Below, piece by piece: positions 53,077 through 62,489 of a stretch of 64,000 bases of DNA; positions within the stretch are counted from its first letter, which is position 1, and each line of letters begins with the position of its first letter. The position numbers and the translations under genes were made by a program. Where the stretch lies: contig NZ_FOIU01000002.1 in assembly GCF_900111495.1 (NCBI RefSeq), positions 930,001 through 994,000 of the forward strand. The letters are read 5' to 3'. Under the pieces are notes generated by a model. It had not been told where the DNA came from, did not search any database, and worked only from the letters and a program-made list of their open reading frames with translations. Origin of the DNA: Chryseobacterium wanjuense. GTDB lineage: Bacteria > Bacteroidota > Bacteroidia > Flavobacteriales > Weeksellaceae.

Positions 53077-54330
53077 ATGAAGAAAATTTTAAGTCTATTT
53101 TTAATTTTAACAGTATTATTTTCATTTGCACAAGACAAAAAAGAAGCCGGAAATCTTTTCATTAAAGCATTATTTAGTGAAAAAAATATAGAAGAAGCAC
53201 ATACATTTTTTGATCCCTCGGTTGGGGCACAAATTTCTGTGGCAGAATTAAAATCTTTGCCGGAACAGCTTGAAGGACAATTGGGTAAGTTTAAAAATAT
53301 TATTGAAATAAACAATGAAAATGACACGTATTATTTTTATTCAGAATTTGAAAAATCGAAATTAGATATCCAGATTACTTTTAATCAAAACAATAAAATC
53401 ATTGGATTTTATTTTATTCCTCACAAGATTTTTGATAAAGCGGATGATAAAACTGCTTTGCAGATAAGAAGTGATGGTATTCAGTTGAAAGGAACCCTTC
53501 TGCAGCCGACAGAAAACAATCAGAAAAAATTAGTCATTTTGGTTCATGGTTCAGGACCGCAGGATCGTGATGAGACGATTGGTGAAAACAAACCATTCAA
53601 AGATATTGCAGAATACCTTTATAAAAACGGGATTTCTTCTTATCGATACGATAAAAGGACGTATTCGAATCCTGAAACTTTTAATGACCAGTCAACGGTT
53701 GAACAGGAAACGATTAATGATGCGGTAAATATTTCTAATTATTTCAAAAACAACGAAAATTTTAAAGGATATCAGATTATTATTCTGGGACACAGTCAGG
53801 GAGCTTATCTGATGCCGAAAATTGCGGAAAAAGCTCAGGTTTCAAAATATATTTTTATGGCGGGAAATGCAAGACCCCTGCAAGATCTGCTTGTTGATCA
53901 GTTTGAATATCTTCATAAAATAAATCCATCAAGTATTTCTGAGAAAGACGTTCAGGATATGAAAACGAAAGTTGATTTTCTGAATTCTAAAAAATTTAAT
54001 CTGAATGCTCCAAAATCGGAACTTCCTTTAGAGCAATCAGCCGCTTATTGGAAATATTTGGTTGATTATAAACCTCTTGAAGAAATAAAATCAATCAAAG
54101 CTCCAATGTTTTTTGCGCAGGGCGGAATGGATTATCAGGTTAGTGCAAAAGATTATGCACTTTGGAAAAATCAGTTAAAAAACAATAAGTTGGCAGAATT
54201 TAAGTTTTACCAGCCTTTGAGCCATTTATTCATGAAAACATCCGGGACACCTTCTCCGAAAGATTATGAGACCAAAGGAAATGTGGATGAGGGATTTTTA
54301 ACGGATCTTACCCAATTTATTTTGAAGTAA
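53077..54330 (+). CDS. Secreted alpha/beta hydrolase with DUF3887-like N-domain (417 aa)
   Basis: A signal peptide (MKKILSLFLILTVLFSFAQ) is followed by a small NTF2-like domain (~20-120). The alpha/beta hydrolase domain has oxyanion-hole HGSGPQDRD near 157-165, nucleophile Ser240 in GHSQG, and a late His in LSHLFMK. The substrate is unknown; esterase or peptidase activity is likely. It starts 1 bp after the C45-type gene, so it shares the pigment transcript although its role there is unclear. Confidence 0.88.
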   Translation: MKKILSLFLILTVLFSFAQDKKEAGNLFIKALFSEKNIEEAHTFFDPSVGAQISVAELKSLPEQLEGQLGKFKNIIEINNENDTYYFYSEFEKSKLDIQITFNQNNKIIGFYFIPHKIFDKADDKTALQIRSDGIQLKGTLLQPTENNQKKLVILVHGSGPQDRDETIGENKPFKDIAEYLYKNGISSYRYDKRTYSNPETFNDQSTVEQETINDAVNISNYFKNNENFKGYQIIILGHSQGAYLMPKIAEKAQVSKYIFMAGNARPLQDLLVDQFEYLHKINPSSISEKDVQDMKTKVDFLNSKKFNLNAPKSELPLEQSAAYWKYLVDYKPLEEIKSIKAPMFFAQGGMDYQVSAKDYALWKNQLKNNKLAEFKFYQPLSHLFMKTSGTPSPKDYETKGNVDEGFLTDLTQFILK

Positions 54331-54495
54331 GTTTATGTTTTATATAGGGTTATTCCTTGTTTTGTTGATTAATTCATTTTGATTTTCTGTTTTTATTTTA
54401 ATATTTTAATCAAATTCTTTATTTTATTGTAAAAAATTTATTATCGTGTAGATTTATTATTTATATTTATTCGTTTTTTTTAAATGATTAAATGA

Positions 54496-55590
54496 ATGAG
54501 AAAAATCTACTTACTATTTGTTTTTTGTTTCCTGATTTTGTTTTCGTGTAAAAGCGATGAACATATCGACAGCGTTGAAACTGAAAGTCCTGTAGTTAAT
54601 TTTAATATTGATGCAGTTCCTTATTCCAAACTATCTACGTATGCTTTTTTTAAGGGAGATCTTAAAAATTTAGATCCGGTCGCTAAAGTAATTCCTTACG
54701 AGCCTGCGAGCTCTCTTTTTACCGACTATGCTTTAAAAAAGAGATTTATCTGGATGCCAAATGATGTAAAAGCAAGTTATGATGCAGACGATAAATCATT
54801 GAATTTCCCTGTTGGAACTGTCTTGATTAAAAACTTCTACTACAACACAATACAACCCGGAAATACCACTAAAATTCTCGAAACCCGCTTAATGATCAAA
54901 AAATCAAGCGGCTGGATTTTCGCAGAATATTTATGGAATGATGCCCAGATTGAAGCCGAATTGGTGACGGGAACAGATTTTACAAGCGGAAGTTCAAAGA
55001 ATATTACCTTCAAAAAAGAAAATGGTGATATTATCACTACCGATTACAGAATTCCTTCTGAAACAGAATGTTACGCCTGCCATAAATTGGATAACAAACC
55101 CGTTCCAATTGGTGTAAAACCTCAAAACCTTAACGGTTCATACAATTATCCCAACGGACTGAAAAACCAGTTGCAAAAGCTGGTGGACGAAGGTTATCTT
55201 CAGAGCTATCCCTCCAATATCGTTTCTACGGTGAATTATAAGGATACCAGCAAGCCTTTGGATATTCGTTTACGTTCTTACCTGGATATCAACTGTGCAC
55301 ATTGTCATCAGGATAATGCCCGCTGCGATTACCGCGCCATACGTTTAAGCTTCAGCCAGACGACGAACCTGGCGAAAATGGGAGTTTGTATACTGGCAGA
55401 TGAGCCTATAGATCCGTCATTGGAGAGAATCATCACGCCCGGAAATCCTAATAAATCGGTGATGCATTTCAGGCTTAGCTCTGTCAATGAAAACAACAGA
55501 ATGCCTTTATTAGGAAGGACGATAGTTCATGATGAAGGTGTTGATCTTTTAAAACAATGGATTTCTTCATTAAACCAAAATTGTCCATAA
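54496..55590 (+). CDS. Di-haem c-type cytochrome lipoprotein, SO2930-like (364 aa)
   Basis: MRKIYLLFVFCFLILFSC is a lipoprotein signal with Cys18. Two haem c motifs are seen: CYACH at 192-196 and CAHCH at 267-271. The phrases LFTDYALKKRF and ITPGNPNKSVMHFRL match the SO2930 di-haem family as I recall it. It probably carries electrons at the outer face of the envelope. It is 165 bp after the hydrolase, likely with its own AT-rich promoter, and 25 bp before the T9SS gene. Confidence 0.85.
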   Translation: MRKIYLLFVFCFLILFSCKSDEHIDSVETESPVVNFNIDAVPYSKLSTYAFFKGDLKNLDPVAKVIPYEPASSLFTDYALKKRFIWMPNDVKASYDADDKSLNFPVGTVLIKNFYYNTIQPGNTTKILETRLMIKKSSGWIFAEYLWNDAQIEAELVTGTDFTSGSSKNITFKKENGDIITTDYRIPSETECYACHKLDNKPVPIGVKPQNLNGSYNYPNGLKNQLQKLVDEGYLQSYPSNIVSTVNYKDTSKPLDIRLRSYLDINCAHCHQDNARCDYRAIRLSFSQTTNLAKMGVCILADEPIDPSLERIITPGNPNKSVMHFRLSSVNENNRMPLLGRTIVHDEGVDLLKQWISSLNQNCP

Positions 55591-55615
55591 AAAATTAATA
55601 ACAAACTTATAACTC

Positions 55616-57631
55616 ATGAAAAAAATATTCCCCTTTTTTGTTTTATTATTGAATAGCACATGGGTACTTGCACAGCTCACATGTGCTACAGCTGTTCCCC
55701 TCAGTGTGGGAACCATTACCGCTCCTAATGTTACAGGAGATGCACCGACAACCGCCTGCTCTTTAGGCACGCCGGGATCAAAAGGCTTATGGTATAAATA
55801 TACTCCAACAGAGAATAAGACGATTAAAGTTACCACTTCAGCGGCAGGATCAAATAATGCAGATACACGATTGATCGTATTTACCGGAAACTGTACAGCA
55901 TTGAGCTGCCTTATTGCCAATGACGATTTTGCAGGAAATTTTTCTCAGGTAACCTTTAATGCCGTGGCCGGAACGACTTATTATATTGTATGTGATAATA
56001 AATATTCTTCTTTAGGATTTAATATTACACTTTCTGAAGTGGTTGTTGTGCCGGATCGCTTATCTTTCATTCCGCAATCGGTGTCCAGTACAGGATCTTT
56101 TAATAATTGTGTGGTGGATATGAACGGAGATTATCTCGATGATATTGTTTCCGTGATAAGTGCGACTCAAATAATGATTTCTTATCAACAAACCGGCGGT
56201 GGATTTACCAATGTAAGCTATACAGTTCCTACGACTATAATCACTCCGTCATGGAGCATTGCGGCAGGAGATTATGACAATAATGGCTTTAATGATCTTG
56301 TGTACGGTTCGGGAAGCGGAATAGCTTTTTTAAAGGCCAATTCAGACGGAACGGCTTATACTTCAGACAGAAAACAGCAATCTTTTTTAGTTCAGAGAAC
56401 CAATTTTATTGATATTAATAATGACGGAAAATTAGATGCATTCATTTGTGATGATAATGCTCCGAACAGATATTATTTAAATGATGGCACGAATATGAAC
56501 CATAATCAGGGCGGATTGGGAGATTTTCCTTCCGGCGGAAATTACGGTTCTATATGGATCGACTATGATAACGATGGAGATATGGATCTCTATATCGCAA
56601 AATGCAGTGGAGGAGGTTCAGGACCTGGTGGAAATATTGATGAACTGCACAGAAATAACGGAAACGGAACATTTACAAACGTTGCAGCTACAGCAAATAT
56701 GGCGAATCCTACTCAGACATGGTCTGCAGCATGGGGAGATTTTAATAATGACGGATGGATGGATGCCGTGGTGGGAATTAATTCCACAAGCAATGGTTTA
56801 AGCAAAGTAATGAAGAATAACGGGGACGGAACATTTACGGATAAATCTGCAGGTTCAGGTTATGACACGACCAATGCTTTAAGCAGGGAATATGTTGCCC
56901 ACGATTTTGATAATGATGGATTTTTGGATGTTTTAGGAGCCGGAAATACGATAATGTTCGGAAATGGAGATTTTACATTTGTTCCCAATCCAACGGCTTA
57001 TAATCTAAGTTATTACGATCGTCCGATCGGAGATTTGAACAACGATGGATTCCTAGACATTCAGAATGGGAATACTGTAATGATGAATGCCGGAAATACG
57101 AATAAATGGCTGAAAGTAACCTTAAAAGGTACACAAAGCAACAGAAACGGAATCGGAGCCAGAGTGGAGATCTATGGAGCATGGGGAAAACAGATCCGTG
57201 ATATCCAGAGTGGAACAGGATTCGGAAATATGAGCACATTGAATGCACATTTCGGAATTGGTCAGGCTACAGCGATCACAAAGGTTATCGTAAAATGGCC
57301 TTCAGGAATTGTTGATGTGATTAATAATGTAACCCCAAATACAACACTGAACGTCGTAGAAGGAACATTCTTAGATACCAAAGAAGTTCAGACGTCCCAG
57401 GAAACCTTCACGATTTATCCGAATCCGACGCATGATATCATCAGCTTTAAAACTACAAATGACTTTATTCCGGTAGATGCCAAAGTCTACGAAATGAGCG
57501 GAAGAATGGTGTTACAAACAAAAGTTGAACGAAATTCAATCTCTATCAAACAGCTGAATACAGGTAATTATTTACTGATTGTAATGGATAAAAACGGTAA
57601 AACGTATTCACAGAAAGTGACTAAGAAATAA
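55616..57631 (+). CDS. T9SS-secreted FG-GAP / ASPIC-UnbV repeat protein (671 aa)
   Basis: A signal peptide (MKKIFPFFVLLLNSTWVLAQ) is followed by a prepeptidase-like beta domain (~20-140). Then come several FG-GAP/VCBS repeats with calcium-binding DxNNDGxxD loops (INNDGKLDAF, DYDNDGDMDLY, DFNNDGWMD, DLNNDGFLDI). An ASPIC/UnbV domain follows at ~495-575 (RNGIGARVEIYGAWGKQ). The type A T9SS sorting domain (FTIYPNPTHDIISFKT ... NTGNYLLIV) ends the chain. It is exported to the cell surface; function unknown. It forms a pair with the upstream di-haem cytochrome gene. Confidence 0.9.
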   Translation: MKKIFPFFVLLLNSTWVLAQLTCATAVPLSVGTITAPNVTGDAPTTACSLGTPGSKGLWYKYTPTENKTIKVTTSAAGSNNADTRLIVFTGNCTALSCLIANDDFAGNFSQVTFNAVAGTTYYIVCDNKYSSLGFNITLSEVVVVPDRLSFIPQSVSSTGSFNNCVVDMNGDYLDDIVSVISATQIMISYQQTGGGFTNVSYTVPTTIITPSWSIAAGDYDNNGFNDLVYGSGSGIAFLKANSDGTAYTSDRKQQSFLVQRTNFIDINNDGKLDAFICDDNAPNRYYLNDGTNMNHNQGGLGDFPSGGNYGSIWIDYDNDGDMDLYIAKCSGGGSGPGGNIDELHRNNGNGTFTNVAATANMANPTQTWSAAWGDFNNDGWMDAVVGINSTSNGLSKVMKNNGDGTFTDKSAGSGYDTTNALSREYVAHDFDNDGFLDVLGAGNTIMFGNGDFTFVPNPTAYNLSYYDRPIGDLNNDGFLDIQNGNTVMMNAGNTNKWLKVTLKGTQSNRNGIGARVEIYGAWGKQIRDIQSGTGFGNMSTLNAHFGIGQATAITKVIVKWPSGIVDVINNVTPNTTLNVVEGTFLDTKEVQTSQETFTIYPNPTHDIISFKTTNDFIPVDAKVYEMSGRMVLQTKVERNSISIKQLNTGNYLLIVMDKNGKTYSQKVTKK

Positions 57632-57650
57632 TAAAATTTAATATAATGAA

Positions 57651-57684
57651 TTGCTGCAAGGTCGAAAGGCTTTGCAGTTTTTTA
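57651..57684 (+). terminator. Rho-independent terminator closing the forward arm
   Basis: CTGCAAGG pairs imperfectly with CTTTGCAG around TCGAAAGG, followed by T6. Confidence 0.65.
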
Positions 57685-57702
57685 ATGTTTAAACTTTTAT
57701 TT

Positions 57703-57815
57703 TAACCACAAAAGAGACAAAAGATAATAAATTGGTTATTTTAAGTTTACTATTAAGCAACAAATAAGAACGCATAAGCTTTAAAAATCTTTGATTTTTT
57801 CTTTTGCGGTTAAAT
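57703..57815. repeat. AT-rich palindromic repeat between converging arms
   Basis: AACCACAAAAGAGACAAAAG on the left is mirrored by CTTTGATTTTTTCTTTTGCG and GTT on the right. It fills most of the spacer between the two converging operons. Confidence 0.5.
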
Positions 57816-57841
57816 TTTAATGAGTTTGAACAGATTTAAAA

Positions 57842-59014
57842 TTAATTATTTTCCGGGCTTACTTTACTCAGGAAAAGAAAAGTGGCAATTCCTGAAATGA
57901 CAGATATTGTCGTTGCTAAAATCGCGCTTCCGATCACGTATTGAAGAAGATTGTTTTTTACCAGTTCGAAATTCAATTCCTGGTTTAAAATATTGCTCTC
58001 ACCATGTACAAATGGCGCTCCCAAAAACAATGAAGCCGCAATAATAAACGGGATAAACGGTGGTAAACTGACATTTGATGCTACAAAAGCCAACACTTTA
58101 TTCAGCTTAAAAAGTACTGCCAGAGAAATGACAATTAAAGTTTGAAATCCCCAAAAAGGAGATAGACCGATGAATACACCCAATGCAATGGAAAAAGCTT
58201 TTGTACGGTTGGTTCCGTCACTTTCCAAGACATCTTCTTTTATGAATTTTCTAATACTTTTTTTTTTGAAATTATTCACGAAATTCCTCGGAATAATATA
58301 AAATAAAGTAATCGTTACCAAAATTGTATTCAGAATACTGATCCTCGTAAAATCCTTGAAAGGCCTGAAATGGGAAACCCTTTCCGCCGGATCATACAAA
58401 ACTTTGATAGGAACATTTTTTACAGGAATGTGTCTCCACGCGGTTCTTACAATAATTTCAATCTCAAACTCGAATTTTGGTGTAAAATATTTTTTCGGAA
58501 TTTTATGTAAAGGATATAATCTGTAGCCGGATTGGGTATCTTCTAATTTAATTCCTGTTTCAAACCAGAACCAAAAGTTGGAAAAACGGTTTCCGAAACT
58601 GCTTTTCTTAGGGATCCCGTCCTGAGACATATTTCGGTTTCCGATGAGTAAAATATCTTGTTTTTCGCTCAGTAATGCTTCCACAAAAACAGGAATGTCA
58701 TCAGGATAATGCTGTCCGTCGGAATCGATGGTGATTGCATAATGAAAACCTAATTCTTTTGCCTTCCTGAAGCCTAGTTTAAGTGCATTGCCCTTTCCTT
58801 TGTTCTCCGGTAAATTAATTACATTGATTTGAGAATAATGGTTTAAAATTTTCGGAGTGGAGTCGGTAGATCCGTCATTCACAACAATAATATTTTCAGT
58901 GTAGTCTAATACACCGTCGATCACTCTTTGCAGCGTTTTTTCATTGTTGTAAGTGGGAATTAAAACACAGATTTTCTTTTCAGAAATTGCGTTTTGGACT
59001 TCAGGCAGGGTCAT
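57842..59014 (-). CDS. GT2 glycosyltransferase fused to DUF2062 membrane domain (390 aa)
   Basis: Residues ~12-235 form a GT-A family 2 glycosyltransferase: CVLIPTYNNEKTLQRVIDG, VVNDGSTDST, and the D-x-D-like SDGQHYPDD. Residues ~265-385 are a DUF2062 domain with several membrane spans (AFSIALGVFIGLSPFWGFQT, FIPFIIAASLFLGAPF). The fusion is usual in Bacteroidota pigment clusters. A role in modifying or exporting the lipid-linked pigment is inferred. It is the last gene of the reverse arm. Confidence 0.88.
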   Translation of the reverse strand: MTLPEVQNAISEKKICVLIPTYNNEKTLQRVIDGVLDYTENIIVVNDGSTDSTPKILNHYSQINVINLPENKGKGNALKLGFRKAKELGFHYAITIDSDGQHYPDDIPVFVEALLSEKQDILLIGNRNMSQDGIPKKSSFGNRFSNFWFWFETGIKLEDTQSGYRLYPLHKIPKKYFTPKFEFEIEIIVRTAWRHIPVKNVPIKVLYDPAERVSHFRPFKDFTRISILNTILVTITLFYIIPRNFVNNFKKKSIRKFIKEDVLESDGTNRTKAFSIALGVFIGLSPFWGFQTLIVISLAVLFKLNKVLAFVASNVSLPPFIPFIIAASLFLGAPFVHGESNILNQELNFELVKNNLLQYVIGSAILATTISVISGIATFLFLSKVSPENN

Positions 59015-59018
59015 TGGT

Positions 59019-59495
59019 CTATTTTAATGTTGCTCTTTCTGCTTCGGTAATGGTTTTAGACTGTGCCGCAAATCTTTTTACATAATTTTTCATAGCAATA
59101 TTTTGTTTGCTGTAATTATTTAAAATAAATGCTTTATCGTCTTTAAGGCTTCCTCTGTATCCTACAATTTTAGGAATATTTTCCTGAACACTTAATCTTA
59201 TTACTCGCAGTTCTATGTTGTTAGGATTAGCTTTAATAATGCTTTCAAGGTTTGTAGCGCCTGTTTTTACCAGTTGTTTTCTGTTTTGTTTGGCGATTTT
59301 AGCTTCCATGATTTTTGCAGCAGCTTTATAGCCCAGGGTTATAGGGTCAGAACCCGTCTGTTTTTCTGCAACGTTGATGAAGGCTGCCGTGTTGGCCGCT
59401 GAAGAATTTGCCTTTGCATAGCTGTATCTCAGAGCATCCAGATCATTCTGGAAAAAAAACAGGAAAGCTGTTATTAACGATAAAATAAGTTTCAT
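59019..59495 (-). CDS. Small secreted protein of the pigment cluster (158 aa)
   Basis: A short signal-like start (MKLILSLITAFLFFFQ) is followed by a mainly helical, Ala/Lys/Asn-rich chain containing LGYKAAAKIMEAKIAKQNRK and NNIELRVIRLSVQENIPKIV, reminiscent of a helical repeat. I do not recognise a named family. Its ATG overlaps the dehydratase stop codon (ATGA), and the GT2-DUF2062 gene follows 4 bp later, so it is tightly embedded in the operon. Confidence 0.75.
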   Translation of the reverse strand: MKLILSLITAFLFFFQNDLDALRYSYAKANSSAANTAAFINVAEKQTGSDPITLGYKAAAKIMEAKIAKQNRKQLVKTGATNLESIIKANPNNIELRVIRLSVQENIPKIVGYRGSLKDDKAFILNNYSKQNIAMKNYVKRFAAQSKTITEAERATLK

Positions 59496-59872
59496 GATGT
59501 CAATTTTTGATAGTTTACTGACATTTTTAATGCAATAGTTTCGCCAAAATAGGTGGTGTTCTTCACTTTTATTTCTTCTTCGGTCTGGTTGATGTCCAAC
59601 TGGAGCTTCAAATCAGGGGTTTCAAACGGATTAATGATTGCCATAAATTTCACATTTGAAGCTGTTTTTAAGAATAATTTTAACCCTGTGAATTCTTCCG
59701 TCAGTTCTTTTACGATCTGCATCATACAAACCCCTGGAGTCACCGGATTTCCGGGAAAATGTCCCTTGAAAATTTCATGATTTTTATTTAAAGAAATATT
59801 TGCAGTGAAGCTTCCGTTTTCTGCCTGTTCGTATGATTCTAAAGTATAAAAGTCTGTAAGAATGGTCTGCAT
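59492..59872 (-). CDS. Hotdog 3-hydroxyacyl-ACP dehydratase-like protein (126 aa)
   Basis: The FabZ-type active-site block is IFKGHFPGNPVTPGVCMMQ, with catalytic His38. The position of FabZ's catalytic acidic residue is Gln52 here, an unusual change. It should remove water after FabG to give the polyene double bonds, or act as a partner to another dehydratase. It overlaps the 158-aa gene by four bases and starts 4 bp after the barrel-protein gene. Confidence 0.82.
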   Translation of the reverse strand: MQTILTDFYTLESYEQAENGSFTANISLNKNHEIFKGHFPGNPVTPGVCMMQIVKELTEEFTGLKLFLKTASNVKFMAIINPFETPDLKLQLDINQTEEEIKVKNTTYFGETIALKMSVNYQKLTS

Positions 59873-59876
59873 AAAA

Positions 59877-60485
59877 TTATTTTTTCATGTTAAATGTATA
59901 ATAAACTCCTGTCTGAAAAAGTAAATTGGTATGATCTTCACTTGTCGTTTTTATTTGTGAAATCATTCCTTTTTTAAATCTTGCCTCAATACCAAAATTT
60001 TTGGTAATATCATAACCGGCTCCCACTAAAATCCCAAGATCGGTGGTGTTTTTATTATATGGATCAAAATTTTTGTCACTGATCAAAATATCTATGCTCA
60101 ATCCTGCATGCAGATTGAATTTATTTAAATAAAATTTATTGACAGCCTGAAGCGAAATATAAGATAATTCGGATTTTATTTCCTGCTTGCTGGTTTTCAT
60201 AATCGTTCCCTGTCGCGAATAATTGATTTCCGGCTGTAAAGCATAGAGTTTAGAAAATCGGATAGTTCCAAATGCGCCCACATAAAAATCTGTAATATAG
60301 CTCGTTCGCACTTTTTCTTGATCTGCCCAATATTCATCACTGGCCTCAAACCAATTGTAAATTCCCCCGTCGGTTTCTGTGAATTTTGCAAAATTAACTC
60401 CACCTCTGATTCCCGGAGTGAAAGTAATTTGCGCAAAAGAAAAACTTGAAATGAGTGCAATTAACAAAAAGGTAAATTTTTTCAT
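59877..60485 (-). CDS. Outer-membrane beta-barrel protein, porin family (202 aa)
   Basis: MKKFTFLLIALISSFSFAQ is a signal peptide. The mature chain starts ITFTPGIRGGVNFAKF, a usual opening of the OMP_b-brl family. It continues with alternating strands such as VGAFGTIRFSKLYALQPEIN and NFGIEARFKKGMISQ, and ends FQTGVYYTFNMKK. It is predicted to be an eight-stranded outer-membrane barrel. Its place between the dehydratase and a lipoprotein gene suggests a structural or export role for the outer-membrane pigment. Confidence 0.85.
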   Translation of the reverse strand: MKKFTFLLIALISSFSFAQITFTPGIRGGVNFAKFTETDGGIYNWFEASDEYWADQEKVRTSYITDFYVGAFGTIRFSKLYALQPEINYSRQGTIMKTSKQEIKSELSYISLQAVNKFYLNKFNLHAGLSIDILISDKNFDPYNKNTTDLGILVGAGYDITKNFGIEARFKKGMISQIKTTSEDHTNLLFQTGVYYTFNMKK

Positions 60486-60490
60486 GGAAA

Positions 60491-61126
60491 TTATTCAGTT
60501 TCGGTTATTTGAAATAGTTTTATATTGATTTTGAAATCTTTGTGTTGAAGATTCAAACTATCCGCGAAGATATGTTTTTTTGCATCAAAAGTAAAATCGA
60601 TTTTTTCCTTATTGTTTTTCGTATAGATGATTTGTTTCAATAAACCATTTTCGTTGTTGAAGAATAAATAATAAGCTTTTTTATCAATTTTTGAAAGGTA
60701 AATGTTGGAATTTCCGTTCTCAAAACTTTCAGATACAGGATATTTTTGTTTTAATAATTGCTGAAAATCATTCTTTAAAAAATTAATGACAATCTTTTTA
60801 TCTAAGTCAGGAAGAACATAGTTCAATTTAAAATCATTCTCTGAAATTTCAAAATCAATTAATTTATTTCCAAAATCAGAAGTCATGGCAACACGATGCG
60901 TTGTTTCGTTGATTTTTTTAATTATCAGAATGCCGCTTACGTGATTTTTATAAATATCCATCTGACATTTATAAACATAATCTTCATGGGAAGAAAAGTA
61001 TAAATTTTCAACCGTTTTTTCAGAATTGGGTATAGATTGTACGTTTGTTAACTTATACGTTTTACAGGAAGCAAGTGATAATACAATCAGACTATAAAGA
61101 AAACTCTGAAGCAGAAACCGGCGCAT
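60491..61126 (-). CDS. Lipoprotein of the pigment cluster (211 aa)
   Basis: Starting at the ATG at 61126 gives MRRFLLQSFLYSLIVLSLASC, a lipoprotein signal with Cys at residue 21. The mature part is beta-rich (DYVYKCQMDIYKNHVSGILI, NIYLSKIDKKAYYLFF). I do not recognise the family with certainty, though size and setting recall the LolB-like proteins found beside LolA in aryl-polyene clusters. The start overlaps the end of the lolA-like gene by 35 bp. Confidence 0.75.
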   Translation of the reverse strand: MRRFLLQSFLYSLIVLSLASCKTYKLTNVQSIPNSEKTVENLYFSSHEDYVYKCQMDIYKNHVSGILIIKKINETTHRVAMTSDFGNKLIDFEISENDFKLNYVLPDLDKKIVINFLKNDFQQLLKQKYPVSESFENGNSNIYLSKIDKKAYYLFFNNENGLLKQIIYTKNNKEKIDFTFDAKKHIFADSLNLQHKDFKINIKLFQITETE

Positions 61127-61718
61127 TGATCTTTGTGTTTTTGAAAACAATATTCGTAGTATCTCCCGAAGCTTCCGTCATATTCACCTGTGAAACCGTC
61201 GATTGGTTTTTAGGAAAATGCAGTTCGATCTGCTTAATATATTTCAGCAATTGAGCGGATTTCGGAGTAAATTTTGCAATGTTATAATTGGCATTTTTCA
61301 AATAGGTTACAGAAAATTCCGGATCGTTGAACATCTGCCCATTGGAACTTCCGACGATTAACTTATTGATTTTCTCAAACGTTTTGCTCTTCGCATCCAC
61401 AGAAGATTTTTTCCCCTGATCATTGATGAAAATTTTATTATCCTTAAAAACAATACTGTACTGATAAGGCTTCGTATACTTCCAGCTCAGCATATTCGGA
61501 GATTTTAAAGACATTCTTCCGTACGTTACAATATTTTTATCCAAAAAGTCCATTTTCTTGGTTTGGGTAAAATCGCTCTGTAATGTTTTGATCTGTTTGG
61601 TTTCCGAGGAAACTTTAGTGACGAATGCTTTTGCTTCAGCGCCCGACATTGCTGTATTTTGTGCAAAAAAGAAGCCGGAAACTAATAAAAATGCTCCAAA
61701 AGCAATATTTTTAATCAT
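61092..61718 (-). CDS. LolA-like outer-membrane lipoprotein carrier protein (208 aa)
   Basis: A signal peptide (MIKNIAFGAFLLVSGFFFAQ) is followed by the LolA fold: IKTLQSDFTQTKKMDFLDKN, YGRMSLKSPNMLSWKYTKPY, KIFINDQGKKS. LolA carries lipids or lipoproteins across the periplasm. In aryl-polyene clusters LolA paralogues are common and are thought to move the pigment. Its ATG overlaps the deacetylase stop codon (ATGA). Confidence 0.88.
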   Translation of the reverse strand: MIKNIAFGAFLLVSGFFFAQNTAMSGAEAKAFVTKVSSETKQIKTLQSDFTQTKKMDFLDKNIVTYGRMSLKSPNMLSWKYTKPYQYSIVFKDNKIFINDQGKKSSVDAKSKTFEKINKLIVGSSNGQMFNDPEFSVTYLKNANYNIAKFTPKSAQLLKYIKQIELHFPKNQSTVSQVNMTEASGDTTNIVFKNTKINAPVSASEFSL

Positions 61719-62467
61719 TTTTTTTGATTTTTAATAATTGAATCAACAGTAAAAGTCGAATATTTTTTATCCTTCAAAAATAGCAATAAATCTACCAAAA
61801 CATTGTACGTTTTTTCTGAAGTGTCGTGAAGAAGAATAATACTTCCTTTTTTTAATCCTTTTGTGACTTTTCTGTAAATTTTTTTCTCATCTTCAGTAAT
61901 GGTGTCCAATGAACGAACATTCCAGCCGATGCTTTTTTTTTGAGTTTTTTTAATAGCTTTTGCAATATTCGGATTGTTGACGCCAAAAGGAGGACGGTAT
62001 AAATTGGTTTTAATATTGCCGATTTTTAGCATTACATCATCACACTTTTCAATTTCCTCAATCATTTTTGAAGTAGATAAAAATCCTGTATTATTAGAAT
62101 GCGAAAGCGTATGATTTCCAATCGTGTGCCCTTCGGCTATAATTCTCTGAAAAGTTTCGGGATATTTTTCAATCTGTTTTCCGATGCAGAAAAAGGTTGC
62201 TTTTGTATTGTTTTCTTTTAATAAATCTAAAAATTTCGGAGTAAATTCGGTTGGCCCATCATCGAAAGTCAAGGCAACTTCCTTGATTTTTGTCCTTTTA
62301 TGGGTAATGCTGTTGACAAAATATCCTAATGTAATATCAAAAGAGCCCCAGGCTAAAACCGCTATAAATCCAAGAAAACAGAGAAAATATACCAAAAACC
62401 CTCCATGAAACGCATAAATAAACACGTTGCAGAAAAGATAAAATAGGATAAAAGGATAGTGTTTCAT
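61715..62467 (-). CDS. Polysaccharide deacetylase (NodB) family membrane protein (250 aa)
   Basis: Two N-terminal membrane segments (~5-48) are followed by a NodB domain at ~60-245. Metal ligands are Asp70 in TFDDGPTEF and His119-x3-His123 in GNHTLSHS, and RPPFGVNNP is motif 3. It should remove acyl or acetyl groups from a carbohydrate or related substrate at the periplasmic face. Position between the condensing enzymes and lolA ties it to the pigment operon. Confidence 0.9.
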   Translation of the reverse strand: MKHYPFILFYLFCNVFIYAFHGGFLVYFLCFLGFIAVLAWGSFDITLGYFVNSITHKRTKIKEVALTFDDGPTEFTPKFLDLLKENNTKATFFCIGKQIEKYPETFQRIIAEGHTIGNHTLSHSNNTGFLSTSKMIEEIEKCDDVMLKIGNIKTNLYRPPFGVNNPNIAKAIKKTQKKSIGWNVRSLDTITEDEKKIYRKVTKGLKKGSIILLHDTSEKTYNVLVDLLLFLKDKKYSTFTVDSIIKNQKK

Positions 62468-62489
62468 CTTTTATTGTTTTTGGGGTTTA

